Assembly: GCF_008806345.1 (NCBI RefSeq)
Contig: NZ_VZZJ01000001.1
Span: 310,001 to 374,000, forward strand
Source: Methylobacterium planeticum
GTDB lineage: Bacteria > Pseudomonadota > Alphaproteobacteria > Rhizobiales > Beijerinckiaceae
DNA length: 64,000 bases
Reading direction: 5' to 3'
The notes beneath the pieces were generated by a model. The model searched no databases. It saw only the letters and a program-made list of their open reading frames with translations, and was not told where the DNA came from. The stretch's first letter is position 1. The number at the start of each line of letters is the position of its first letter. Made by a program: the position numbers and the translations under genes. This document shows, in pieces, positions 1 through 8,064 of the stretch.

Positions 1-867
1 GGGGGCGGCATCGCGGTGGTGGCAGCCGTGCTGGCGGTCACGGGCCTCCTGTCCGGCGCGGTGCCGGTGGGGGCCGAGGGGCTTGTCCTCACCCTCGCGA
101 CCCTGGCGCTGGCGCTGATCGGCGCCGTCGACGACATCCGACCGCTGCCGGCGGTCGGACGCCTCGCGGGGCAAGCCCTCGCGGTGACGGCCGTCGTCCT
201 CTCCGTCGAGGGGCGGCTCCTGCCCGGACTGCCGGCCGGGCTCGAGCGCGGGCTCGCGGTGCTGGCGGGCCTGTGGTTCGTCAACCTGGTGAATTTCATG
301 GACGGGCTCGACTGGATGACGGTCGCGGAGATCGTGCCGGTGACGGCCGCCCTCCTGCTCCTCGGGCAGGCCGGGGTGCTGGCCGCCGGGCCGAGCCTCG
401 TGGCGGCGGCCCTCCTCGGGGCGATGCTCGGCTTTGCGCCGTTCAACCGGCCGGTGGCGCGGCTCTTCCTCGGGGATGTCGGCTCCCTGCCGATCGGGCT
501 GGTGACGGCCTGGCTGCTCTACCGGCTCGCCCTCGAGTGCGGGCTCGCCGCCGCGATCCTGCTGCCCCTCGTCTACATCGCGGACGCGACCCTGACGCTC
601 GGCCGGCGGGCGCTGCGGCGCGAGCCGGTCTGGCAGGCCCATCGCAGCCACTACTACCAGCGCGCCACCGTCAACGGGCTCAGCGTCACGGGGGTCGTCG
701 GCCGGGTCTTCGCGGTCAATGCCGCGCTCGCGGCGCTCGCCGCCGCGACCTTGCTTTGGCCCAGCTGGCCCGTCACCGTGGCGGCGCTGACGGCCGGGGT
801 CGCCCTGGTGGCCTTGCTGCTGCACCGCTTCGGCCGCGCGCCGCGCCGCGCCGCACCGGCCGGCTGA
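1..867 (+). CDS. Polyprenyl-phosphate sugar-1-phosphate transferase, GT4/WecA-MraY superfamily (5' partial)
   Basis: The frame is open through the left edge, beginning with a GGIAVV stretch typical of the first helix of this family, so the true start lies outside the window. Family members transfer a HexNAc-1-phosphate from a UDP-sugar to undecaprenyl phosphate at the inner membrane, starting O-antigen or similar glycans. Visible signatures are VDDIRPL near nt 127, NFMDGLDWMT near nt 292, FLGDVGSLPIGL near nt 469 and a basic HRSHYYQRA near nt 640, all interspersed with hydrophobic segments. The HRSHYYQ form is closer to WbpL/WreU-like enzymes than to WecA. It is followed after 14 nt by an SDR gene and then a convergent FlaA1-type dehydratase, a set that fits synthesis and transfer of a 6-deoxy-HexNAc. 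The exact sugar cannot be read from sequence. Confidence 0.88.
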   Translation, partial: GGGIAVVAAVLAVTGLLSGAVPVGAEGLVLTLATLALALIGAVDDIRPLPAVGRLAGQALAVTAVVLSVEGRLLPGLPAGLERGLAVLAGLWFVNLVNFMDGLDWMTVAEIVPVTAALLLLGQAGVLAAGPSLVAAALLGAMLGFAPFNRPVARLFLGDVGSLPIGLVTAWLLYRLALECGLAAAILLPLVYIADATLTLGRRALRREPVWQAHRSHYYQRATVNGLSVTGVVGRVFAVNAALAALAAATLLWPSWPVTVAALTAGVALVALLLHRFGRAPRRAAPAG

Positions 868-881
868 CGAGGGATCAGGAT

Positions 882-1805
882 GTGAGCGCGAAGCTCGTGG
901 CACTGACCGGCGCGACCGGCTTCATCGGGCGCCATCTCCTGCGCGCCCTCTCGGCCCGGGGCTACCGGGTGCGGGTGCTGCTGCGGCGCCCGATCGCGGT
1001 GCCGGAGGGCGCGAGCAGCGCCGTCGTCGGTGACCTGACGCGGCCGATGAACATGGCGGCGGCGCTCACCGACGTCGACGCCATCGTGCACTCGGCGGGC
1101 CTCGCCCACGCCATGTCGGGGGCCCCCGAAGACGATTACCGCACCCTCAACACCGAGGCGACGCACCGCCTCGCGGAGGCCGCCGCCAGGGCGAAGGTGC
1201 GCCGCTTCGTCTTCCTGTCCTCGATCCGCGCCCAGGTCGGCGCCAGCAGCGACCGGGTCCAGACCGAGCATGAGGCGCCGGCCCCGACCGACGCCTATGG
1301 CCGCTCGAAACTCGCCGCCGAGGAGGCGCTGGCCGGGACCGGGCTCGACTGGGTCGCCCTGCGGCCGGTCCTCGTCTACGGGGCGGGCGTGAAGGGCAAC
1401 ATGGCGGCGCTGCTGCGGCTGGCGCGCTCGCCCTATCCGCTGCCGCTGGCCTCCCTGCACAAGCGCCGCTCGCTGGTCTCGGTCGAGAGCCTGGCCGGCG
1501 CCGTCGAGACCGTGCTCGCCGCCGCCGCCCCCCTGCGGCGGCCCCTGGTGGTGGCCGATCCCGATGCCCTGACGCTGCCCGAGATGGTGGCGGCGCTCCG
1601 CTCCGGGCTCGGCCGCAGCCCCGGCCTCGTGCCCGTGCCGGCGCCGCTCCTCGGCCTCGCCTGCCGGCTCGCGGGGCGCGAGGCGGCGTTCAGCCGCCTC
1701 TCGACCGGCCTCGTGGCCCGCGCCGACGGCCTGATGGCGCTCGGCTGGCACCCGGCCGCGCCCTCCCGCGACGGGCTCGCGGCCCTGGCGCGGGCGGAGA
1801 CCTGA
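882..1805 (+). CDS. NAD-dependent epimerase/dehydratase (extended SDR), nucleotide-sugar modifying
   Basis: This is a 307-residue extended SDR. The Rossmann motif TGATGFIGRHLL lies at about residues 9-20, and the catalytic YGRSK (YxxxK) follows DA around residue 145. I start it at the GTG at 882, preceded by GAGGGATCAG and 14 nt after the upstream stop. The open frame extends further 5', but that part is inside the transferase gene and has no SDR character. Close families include the UDP-glucose 4-epimerase-like WbpV and the 4-reductase WreQ, which act on UDP-4-keto-6-deoxy-HexNAc. The position between a GT4 transferase and a 4,6-dehydratase favours such a nucleotide-sugar role, but epimerase versus reductase activity is not decided. 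Confidence 0.85.
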   Translation: MSAKLVALTGATGFIGRHLLRALSARGYRVRVLLRRPIAVPEGASSAVVGDLTRPMNMAAALTDVDAIVHSAGLAHAMSGAPEDDYRTLNTEATHRLAEAAARAKVRRFVFLSSIRAQVGASSDRVQTEHEAPAPTDAYGRSKLAAEEALAGTGLDWVALRPVLVYGAGVKGNMAALLRLARSPYPLPLASLHKRRSLVSVESLAGAVETVLAAAAPLRRPLVVADPDALTLPEMVAALRSGLGRSPGLVPVPAPLLGLACRLAGREAAFSRLSTGLVARADGLMALGWHPAAPSRDGLAALARAET

Positions 1806-1812
1806 GGGGATC

Positions 1813-3789
1813 TCAGGCCGGGTTCGGCGCCGGTTCCGGGCGGGCCTCCGCGATGGCGGCCGCGGCGGCGCGCTCGCGGAAATCCGGGATCGCGGCCTCG
1901 AACACCGCCTCGGCGGCGGCCCGGTCGCCCGCCGCCACGGCCTGCCGCAGGCGCTCGGTCCAGGCCGCCAGCACGGCCCGGTCGGCGAAGACGGGCTTGG
2001 CCGCCATCACGCCCTCGATCCCGTCGAGGGTGACGCGGGGCTCCTCGCGGGCGAACAGGATCTCGTTCAGGCGCTCGCCCGGCCGGGCCCCGGTGGTGGC
2101 GATCTCGATCTCGTCCCCGGGCTCGAACCCGGCGAGGCGGATCATGCGCTCGGCGAGATCCCGGATGCGCACGGGCTGGCCCATCTTGAGGACGTAGACG
2201 GCGGCGCGCTGGTCGGCGGAAGCAGGATCGGCGGGGAGGCTGCGCGCCTCGCGGTCGGCGTGGGAGGCCGCCGTCAGCACGAGGTCTGCGGCCTCCCGCA
2301 CGGTCATGAAGTAGCGCACCATGTCGGGATGCGTGACCGTGACGGGGCCGCCCCGGGCGATCTGAGCTTTGAACACCGGCACCACCGAGCCGACGGAGCC
2401 CAGCACGTTTCCGAAGCGGACCGCGATGAGGCGGGTCGCGCCCGGTCCCGCCACGCTCTGCTCGGCGTCGAGGGCCTGGGCCACCATCTCGGCGAAGCGC
2501 TTGGTGACGCCGAGCTGCGAGACCGGCTCGATCGCCTTGTCGGTCGAGATCATCACGAGCGCGCGGGCGCCCGCCGCGATGGTGGCGTCCGCCACGTTGA
2601 TCGAGCCGAAGACGTTGGTCTTGATGCCCTCGGTCCAGTCACGCTCAAGATAGGGCACCTGCTTCAGGGCGGCCGCGTGGAAGACGTAGTCCGGCCGGAA
2701 CCCGGCGAAGACCGCGTGGAGGCGGTCGCGGTCCCGGATGTCGGCCAGCGCGCCCGTCACCGCGGCCTCGGCATGGGCCAGGGCCGGCTGGCTCAGGACC
2801 CCGTGCAGGGCGGGCTCGGAGCTCTCCACAACCAGCACCGCGCTCGCCCCGAAGGCCACCGCCCGGGCGCAGATCTCCGAGCCGATCGAGCCGCCGCCCC
2901 CGGTGACGATGACGCGGGTGCCGGTGAGGAAACGCTCGAGACGCGGTCGGTCGATCGCCACGGTGGGGCGCAGGAGCAGGTCCTCGATCTCGAGAGGCGC
3001 GAGCTCGGCGTCCCGCATGCCCTCGCCGAGGCTGACCACCCGGACGAGCGGCAGGCCGAGGCGCCGGGCCCGGGCGATGAGGTCGTCGGGCTCGGCCTCC
3101 GGCGTCAGGGCGCTCGGGGTCGCCACGAGGCGCCGGACCGGCTGGCCACGCTCGGCGAGGCTCGCCACCACCCTTTCCAGCTCCGGGAAGCCGCCGAGGA
3201 CGGGCACGCCGCGCATCATCTGCCCGGCCTCGTCCGCCCGGGGCGAGAGGATGCCCTTCGGGCTGAGCTTGCGCACCGAGCCCGATTCAATGGCGCGCAG
3301 CAGCACCTCGATGTCGCCGCCGCGCCCGAGGAGCAGGGTCGGCACCGTGGCCCCGCGCGCGCTCGATTGCCGCGAGCGGGCGTATTTCAGGTAGCGGAAG
3401 GCGAGGCGGGTACCCCCGAGCAGGAAGATCTGCAACACCCAGTAGAGGACGATGGCGATCTTGCCGAAGAAATAGAAGCCGTAGAGGTCGGCCGAGACCA
3501 GCACGTAGTCGAGCACGAGGAGGGTCAGCGCCAGCACGCTCGCGGCCCGGACGATGCCCGCGAGGTCGGGCAGCGAGGCGAAGCGCCATTTCGTCCGGTA
3601 GAGCTTGAACCGGGCGTAGACGAGCCCGGCGAAGGCCATGAAGGGCGGCAGCAGGAGCGGGAGCGCGTGCAGCCGCTCGGCGAGGAACTCCCCGTTGAAG
3701 CGGAACACGAAGGTGAGGATCACGGCCAGCGCGGTCGCCACGCAATCGTGGACCACCATCACCGCTGTTTTGTAGGTGCGCTGCTGCAT
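1813..3789 (-). CDS. FlaA1/CapD/WbpM-type membrane nucleotide-sugar 4,6-dehydratase
   Basis: The 658-residue length matches the large membrane-bound 4,6-dehydratases (PglF, WbpM, WreV), which convert UDP-GlcNAc to the 4-keto-6-deoxy sugar. The N-terminal ~130 residues hold about four hydrophobic segments. A second Rossmann region begins with VTGGGGSIGSE near residue 293. The STDKA motif near residue 413 and the downstream TKRFAEM carry the catalytic Ser/Thr and Lys. The residue usually Met (or Tyr in classical SDRs) four before the Lys is Leu here (SQLGVTK), a variation worth noting. The gene converges on the SDR gene with 7 nt between stops. It completes the polysaccharide block. The ATG at 3789 fits the first hydrophobic segment. 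Confidence 0.88.
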   Translation of the reverse strand: MQQRTYKTAVMVVHDCVATALAVILTFVFRFNGEFLAERLHALPLLLPPFMAFAGLVYARFKLYRTKWRFASLPDLAGIVRAASVLALTLLVLDYVLVSADLYGFYFFGKIAIVLYWVLQIFLLGGTRLAFRYLKYARSRQSSARGATVPTLLLGRGGDIEVLLRAIESGSVRKLSPKGILSPRADEAGQMMRGVPVLGGFPELERVVASLAERGQPVRRLVATPSALTPEAEPDDLIARARRLGLPLVRVVSLGEGMRDAELAPLEIEDLLLRPTVAIDRPRLERFLTGTRVIVTGGGGSIGSEICARAVAFGASAVLVVESSEPALHGVLSQPALAHAEAAVTGALADIRDRDRLHAVFAGFRPDYVFHAAALKQVPYLERDWTEGIKTNVFGSINVADATIAAGARALVMISTDKAIEPVSQLGVTKRFAEMVAQALDAEQSVAGPGATRLIAVRFGNVLGSVGSVVPVFKAQIARGGPVTVTHPDMVRYFMTVREAADLVLTAASHADREARSLPADPASADQRAAVYVLKMGQPVRIRDLAERMIRLAGFEPGDEIEIATTGARPGERLNEILFAREEPRVTLDGIEGVMAAKPVFADRAVLAAWTERLRQAVAAGDRAAAEAVFEAAIPDFRERAAAAAIAEARPEPAPNPA

Positions 3790-3874
3790 GGGCTCCGGGC
3801 CGGTCCGCGGTATCGGCGCGGGGCCGGCGTCTTGTCAACGCGGCGTCCGCGGCCGCGCGCTCCTTCCTAGCCTG

Positions 3875-4750
3875 TCAGGTGACCGAGCGCACCGCGCGCG
3901 CCACCACATCGTCCGCCTCGTCGAGGTCGGGGGCGTCGATCCGGCGGTAGCGGGCCTGGATCAGCCCGAAGGCGCCGAAGGCGAAGTGTCCCGCCGCAAC
4001 CACGGCGAGCAGGACCCAGCCGTAGGGCTGGGCGCGCAGCGCCGCGAAGGCACCCGCGAGGCCCTTCACCTCGGAGGAGGCCTGGTGCCAGGCCGCCGCC
4101 ACGAAGAAGCCGCCGATGATCAGGAAGGCGACGCCCCGCGCCGCGTAGCCGAACCGCCCGATCGGCTTGGCCCAGCGGCACGCCGCCGCATCGAGGGCGA
4201 GGCGCTCGGTGACGTCGCCCTTCCAGGCCTTGAGCCCGAAGGCGACGCCGCCGCCCATCACCCCGAGACCGATCAGGGCGACGAGCCAGAGGCCGAGGGG
4301 CTTGGCGAGGAGCCAAGCGGTCCAGTCCTGCAGGCCGTCCTCGCCGCCGCGATGCAGCCCGAGGCCGAGGGCGAGGCTCGCGGCCGTGAGCGCGAGGCCC
4401 CCGTAGATCGCCGCGCTGCCGACATGGGCGGCCCGCACCACGAGCCCCTTGAGGCTGCGGCCGCGATTGTCCGCGTCGGTCACGCCCTCGACCAGGCGCC
4501 AGAGGGCGAAGCCCGCGAGGCCGAGCGCGATGAGCCCGACGATCCAGGCCCCGAGGGGCCCGCCGAGCACCGCCCGGAGCGCGCCCTTGCTGTCGTCCGC
4601 TCGCCCGCCCTGGCCGACCGCGGCGAGCACCGCGAGGGCGCCCACGACGCAGTAGACCACGCCGCGCGCCCCGTAGCCGAAGCGGGCGAGGCGCTCGAGG
4701 GTGTTGCGGCCGAAATGGACCAGGGAGAGGCCGGGCAAGCCGCCTTTCAC
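3875..4750 (-). CDS. DUF1206 family membrane protein
   Basis: This 291-residue integral membrane protein has about six hydrophobic helices arranged as three repeats. Each repeat opens with a variant of a conserved phrase: ARFGYGARGVVY, VRAAHVGSAAIY and GRFGYAARGVAF. This triplication is diagnostic of DUF1206. The start is the GTG at 4750-4748, which overlaps the TGA of the upstream small gene (GTGA), a typical translational-coupling arrangement. The frame stays open further upstream, but that part is an out-of-frame reading of the neighbour. The function of DUF1206 proteins is unknown. Coupling to the upstream soluble protein suggests they act together. Confidence 0.85.
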   Translation of the reverse strand: MKGGLPGLSLVHFGRNTLERLARFGYGARGVVYCVVGALAVLAAVGQGGRADDSKGALRAVLGGPLGAWIVGLIALGLAGFALWRLVEGVTDADNRGRSLKGLVVRAAHVGSAAIYGGLALTAASLALGLGLHRGGEDGLQDWTAWLLAKPLGLWLVALIGLGVMGGGVAFGLKAWKGDVTERLALDAAACRWAKPIGRFGYAARGVAFLIIGGFFVAAAWHQASSEVKGLAGAFAALRAQPYGWVLLAVVAAGHFAFGAFGLIQARYRRIDAPDLDEADDVVARAVRSVT

Positions 4751-5097
4751 TCCGGGTCGCGCTGGGCCTTGCCCGCGAGCGCCACGTAGAAGCCGAGCCC
4801 GTCCTGCGCCGGCAGGGTCTGCAGGCGCTCGATCAGGCCGCGGCGCTTGGCGTCGAGGAGGAGGCGCCCCGCCGGCTGGAACAGGGTCTCGCCCCCGCCG
4901 TCCGGTGGCGCGTCGAGGCGGATCGCCACGGTCTTGCCCTTGGAGAAGCGGCTGCGCTCCAGCATGTCCTTGAGGGAGGCCTCGGCGGTCGGGCGGTTGG
5001 TGCCGCGCAGGTCCAGCACCGATTCGGCGTCCGTGACGCCGAGCGAGCCGCGCAGCTTGTCGGCGTAGAAATCTTCGAAATGGGGCAAGGGCGACAA
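4747..5097 (-). CDS. Small conserved-looking soluble protein of unknown function
   Basis: This 116-residue protein has no signal peptide or membrane segment. The segment VLDLRGTNRPTAEASLKDML followed by a KGKTVAIRL strand recalls the LDLHG and beta-strand pattern of Smr domains. However, the HGKG-type motif of Smr nucleases is missing, so I do not assign it there. Its stop overlaps the GTG start of the DUF1206 membrane gene (GTGA), so the two are almost certainly co-translated. The ATG at 5097 gives the first good start. The intergenic space to hss (stop at 5201) is about 100 nt. Function unknown. Confidence 0.75.
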   Translation of the reverse strand: MSPLPHFEDFYADKLRGSLGVTDAESVLDLRGTNRPTAEASLKDMLERSRFSKGKTVAIRLDAPPDGGGETLFQPAGRLLLDAKRRGLIERLQTLPAQDGLGFYVALAGKAQRDPE

Positions 5098-5200
5098 CTC
5101 GTGCTCGATCCAAGCGCGAGCTTATCACCCACCGCGCGGACGCGACAGGCATTCAAAGGCGGCGGGGCGCCGCTGCGACGCCCTGCCGGAGGGCCTCGCC

Positions 5201-6646
5201 TCAGCCATGCACCAGGACGTTGCGGAACTGCCAGGGATCGCTCTCGTCGATGTCCTCCGGGAACAGGCCCGGGCGGCCCGCGAGGGGGGTCCAGTCGGTG
5301 TAGACCCCGACGACGGGGCCGAGATACGGGGTCTGCACTTCGAGGCAGCGGCGGAAATCGATCTCGTCCGCCTCGACGATGCCGGCCTCGGGGTTCTCCA
5401 GCGCCCAGACCATGCCGGCGAGGACCGCCGAGGTCACCTGCAGGCCGGTGGCGTTCTGGTAGGGGGCGATCCGGCGCGTTTCCTCGATCGAGAGCTGCGA
5501 GCCGTACCAGTAGGCGTTCCTGGCGTGGCCGTAGAGCAGCACGCCGAGCTCGTCGATGCCGTCGACGATCTCGTTCTCGTCGAGGATGTGGTGCTCCGCC
5601 TGCACCGCGCCGGCATTGCCGAACATCTCGTGCAGCGACAGCACCGCCTCGTTGCAGGGGTGGTAAGCGTAGTGGCAGGTCGGACGGTAGGCGACGGCAT
5701 CGCCCTCCTTCACCGAGTAGTAGTCGGCGATCGAGATCGCCTCGTTGTGGGTGACGAGGAAGCCGAACTGAGACTGGGCAGTGGGCGTCCAGGAGCGCAC
5801 CCGGGTGTCGGCGCCGGGCTGCAGCAGGTAGATCGCGCAGCGCGAGCCCTTCTCCTGCTCGCGGGCGTTGTCGGGCTTCCAGGTCTCGTGCGTGCCCCAG
5901 CCGAGCTCGGCCGGCTGGTTGCCCTCGGAGACGAAGCCCTCGACCGACCAGGTGTTGACGAACACGCCCATCGGCTTCTCGGACTTGGCGCGCTGGGTGT
6001 CGCGCTCGGCGATGTGGATGCCCTTCACGCCGACCTCGCGCATGAGCGCGGCCCAGCCCTCGCGGGAGGTCGGCTCCGGCGTCGTCACGCCGAGCTCCTG
6101 CGCGACGTTGAGAAGCGCCTGCTTGACGAACCAGGACACCATGCCGGGATTGGCGCCGCAGCAGGACACCGCGGTCGGGCCGCCGGGGCTCGCCGCGCGG
6201 GCGTCCAGGATGTCCTGGCGCAGGGCGTAGTTGGTGCGGTCGCCCTGGCTCCTGGTCTTGTCGAAGTAGAAGCCCGGCCAGGGCTCGGCTACCGTGTCGA
6301 TGTAGAGGGCGCCGAGCTCGCGGCACAATTCCAGGATCGCGCGGGACGAGGTGTCGACCGAGAGGTTGACGCAGAAGCCCTGGCCGCCGCCCTCGGTGAG
6401 CAGCGGCGTCAGGACCTCGCGGTAGTTCTCCTTCGTGAGCGCCACCTTCTCGAAGCGCAGGCCGTGCTTGTCGGCGAGGCCCCGGTCCTTGTCGGAGGGG
6501 TCGATCACCGTGAAGCGCGCCTTGTCGTAGCTGAAGTGACGCTCGATGAGCGGGAGCGTGCCGCGGCCAATCGAGCCGAACCCGATCATCACGATGGGAC
6601 CGGTGATCCGGCCGTGGATCGGGTGCTGGGTCGATTGGTCTGTCAT
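5201..6646 (-). CDS. hss: Homospermidine synthase
   Basis: This 481-residue protein is close to the usual ~477 for bacterial homospermidine synthase, which makes sym-homospermidine from putrescine (or spermidine plus putrescine) using NAD. The N-terminal Rossmann motif IGFGSIGRGTLPLIERHF at about residues 21-38 binds NAD. Other family stretches are YIDTVAEPWPGFYFD, SCCGANPGMVSWFVKQAL and WGTHETWKPDN. Homospermidine is a major polyamine of many Rhizobiales. The gene stands alone, and its upstream region (6647-6928) is shared with a divergently transcribed small ORF and holds operator-like palindromes. ATG at 6646. Confidence 0.95.
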   Translation of the reverse strand: MTDQSTQHPIHGRITGPIVMIGFGSIGRGTLPLIERHFSYDKARFTVIDPSDKDRGLADKHGLRFEKVALTKENYREVLTPLLTEGGGQGFCVNLSVDTSSRAILELCRELGALYIDTVAEPWPGFYFDKTRSQGDRTNYALRQDILDARAASPGGPTAVSCCGANPGMVSWFVKQALLNVAQELGVTTPEPTSREGWAALMREVGVKGIHIAERDTQRAKSEKPMGVFVNTWSVEGFVSEGNQPAELGWGTHETWKPDNAREQEKGSRCAIYLLQPGADTRVRSWTPTAQSQFGFLVTHNEAISIADYYSVKEGDAVAYRPTCHYAYHPCNEAVLSLHEMFGNAGAVQAEHHILDENEIVDGIDELGVLLYGHARNAYWYGSQLSIEETRRIAPYQNATGLQVTSAVLAGMVWALENPEAGIVEADEIDFRRCLEVQTPYLGPVVGVYTDWTPLAGRPGLFPEDIDESDPWQFRNVLVHG

Positions 6647-6833
6647 GGCGCGAGCAATCCTTCTTCTCAGGTCGCCTCGTCGGACGAAGCGGCGTGCATA
6701 AGTGCCGGAAATGACGAATGAGCGACGGGCTAGTGGCGCCTCGGAGCCGCCGGGTCAACCGCGGCGCACCCCGGGATCGGTGAACGAACCGTTGCCGACG
6801 CATGACGCGGATGCATGGCGCACCATCGGCCAA

Positions 6834-6878
6834 GCTGCATTGCAGCAAAAACCGAGGCTCCTAATATTGCAATGCAGC
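6834..6878. promoter_or_regulatory. Nested inverted repeats around a sigma-70-like promoter
   Basis: GCTGCATTGC (6834-6843) is repeated perfectly in inverted orientation as GCAATGCAGC (6869-6878). The left arm also forms the 13-bp palindrome GCTGCATTGCAGC (6834-6846), and the right arm contains the 8-bp palindrome ATTGCAAT. Between them sit TTGCAG (6840-6845) and TAATAT (6862-6867) with a 16-bp spacer. This is a plausible -35/-10 pair reading toward the small ORF at 6929. An operator overlapping a promoter is the simplest reading. The regulator is unknown. Confidence 0.5.
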
Positions 6879-6928
6879 ACACAGGCCGATGACCCGCGTT
6901 CGCGCCGCGTCATCTGAAGGACCCACCC

Positions 6929-7105
6929 ATGCTCACAGCCCTCGTCTCCAGCCTCGCCAAGCCCGTCGACGAGCCCCTGGACCGCGATCCCGGCGTCCTC
7001 ACCCTCGCCGCCAGCATCGTGCGGGCGATCCGCCGCGGCCACGCCTCGGCCTTCGCCCGCCGCTGCGACAAGGCCCGCGCGGTCGACTTCCACGCGCCGA
7101 AGTAA
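6929..7105 (+). CDS. 58-residue small protein, unknown function
   Basis: This is a short ORF of 58 codons from ATG 6929 to TAA 7103. It is supported by an AAGGA Shine-Dalgarno-like element about 8 nt before the ATG and by a promoter-like pair about 60 nt upstream. The product begins MLTALVSSLAKP and ends with a basic tail rich in Arg (RAIRRGHASAFARRC), ending DFHAPK. It has no signal peptide or membrane segment. The Arg-rich amphipathic stretch loosely resembles small DUF1127-like alphaproteobacterial proteins, but I would not assign it. The stop codon lies inside the first copy of a 20-bp tandem repeat. It is divergent from hss. Confidence 0.55.
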   Translation: MLTALVSSLAKPVDEPLDRDPGVLTLAASIVRAIRRGHASAFARRCDKARAVDFHAPK

Positions 7106-7180
7106 TTTCGCTCGCGCCGAAGTAATTTCGCTCGCGCCGAAGTAAGTCCGTACGCGCTCCGAGTCATTCCGCACGCGCCG
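7093..7180. repeat. 20-bp direct tandem repeat, about four units
   Basis: Unit CGCGCCGAAGTAATTTCGCT occurs at 7093-7112 and identically at 7113-7132, with diverged copies at 7133-7152 and 7153-7173 and a partial at 7174-7180. The first copy carries the TAA stop of the 58-residue ORF. Within each unit CGAA-GTAA-TTTCG is partly self-complementary, so each copy could fold as a small hairpin (CGAAgtaaTTTCG). Confidence 0.85.
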
Positions 7181-7357
7181 CGCGCCGAAATCCGGCCCCG
7201 GCGTCTTGGCCCGCCGCACCGGCGTGTCTTGCTCCGGCGGCATGGGTCGGCGCGCGGTGCCGGAGTTTTGCGCGGAAATCCCGGTCCCTCGATTGCGTCC
7301 GCTGCGCCGGGCGGGTAGGCGGCACTCCGTCATCGCCGTCACCCACGGGGACTTCCC

Positions 7358-8023
7358 ATGCCGCCGCTCCGCGGGATCCGTCCGTTCGCCGCCCTGATCG
7401 CCCTCGGCGTCCTCGCCGCCGCGCCCGCCCGGGCGCAGGAGGAAGCGCCGGCGGCCCCCGAGGCCGCGCCGAAGCCGAAGCTTGCCCCGCGCAAGCCACC
7501 GCCGAAACCCGCCGCCAAGGCCGAGCCGAAGCCCGACGCCAAATCCGAGGCGAAGCCCACCACCGCCGCGGCGGTCTGGCCGGTGGGTGCCAGCGCGGTC
7601 AGCGAGACCTACGGCGACTGGACGGTCAATTGCGTCCGCGAGACCGAGACCCAGTGCAACATCGTCCAGACCCAGGGGGATGCCAAGACCGGGCGGCGCC
7701 AGTTCGCCTTCGAGCTGAAGGCCCCGAAGGACGGCCGCTCCGAGGGCCTGATCCTGATGCCGTTCGGACAGTCGATCGAGGCAGGCGTCAGCTTCACGCT
7801 CGACGAGACCGCGCTCGGCAAGGGCGCGCCTTATCTCACCTGCGGCCCCGAGGGCTGCTACGTGCCGATCAGCTTCCCGACGCTCGCCACCGACGCGATG
7901 AAGACGGCCCAGAAGCTCACCGTGACGGCGCAGAAGCGCGAGGGCGCGGAGCCGACCGTGATCACCGTGCCGCTGAACGGCTTCGCGGCCGCCCTGGCCC
8001 GCGTCATCGCGTTCGGGAGTTGA
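7358..8023 (+). CDS. IalB-family (invasion-associated locus B) exported protein
   Basis: This 221-residue protein has a signal peptide (LIALGVLAAAPARA, cleavage near residue 25) and a Lys/Pro/Ala-rich linker of about 45 residues. A C-terminal IalB domain starts at ETYGDWTVNC. The four conserved cysteines appear as two pairs, NCVRETETQC and TCGPEGC, and the TLDET and FPTLATDAM segments are also typical. IalB was named in Bartonella, but such proteins are common in non-pathogenic alphaproteobacteria, where they are periplasmic or envelope proteins of unclear role. No invasion function should be inferred. ATG at 7358; no clear operon partner except the small secreted protein 41 nt downstream. 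Confidence 0.85.
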   Translation: MPPLRGIRPFAALIALGVLAAAPARAQEEAPAAPEAAPKPKLAPRKPPPKPAAKAEPKPDAKSEAKPTTAAAVWPVGASAVSETYGDWTVNCVRETETQCNIVQTQGDAKTGRRQFAFELKAPKDGRSEGLILMPFGQSIEAGVSFTLDETALGKGAPYLTCGPEGCYVPISFPTLATDAMKTAQKLTVTAQKREGAEPTVITVPLNGFAAALARVIAFGS

Positions 8024-8064
8024 ATTCGGAGGTCGTCTCCGGGGCATCCTCTAGGGAGACGACG

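Noticed and set aside
273..881. 5' extension of the SDR frame over the sugar transferase gene
   Set aside because: The extension is Arg/Gly/Ala-rich out-of-frame reading of the upstream gene; the SDR fold starts just after the GTG at 882.
2260..3870. Long plus-strand frame opposite the FlaA1-type dehydratase
   Set aside because: Typical high-GC antisense shadow: His/Arg/Glu/Gly-rich without motifs, while the minus strand has clear family motifs.
4747..5097. Smr-type nuclease assignment for the small DUF1206 partner
   Set aside because: The LDLRG phrase is suggestive but the HGKG-like motif and usual length pattern are absent.
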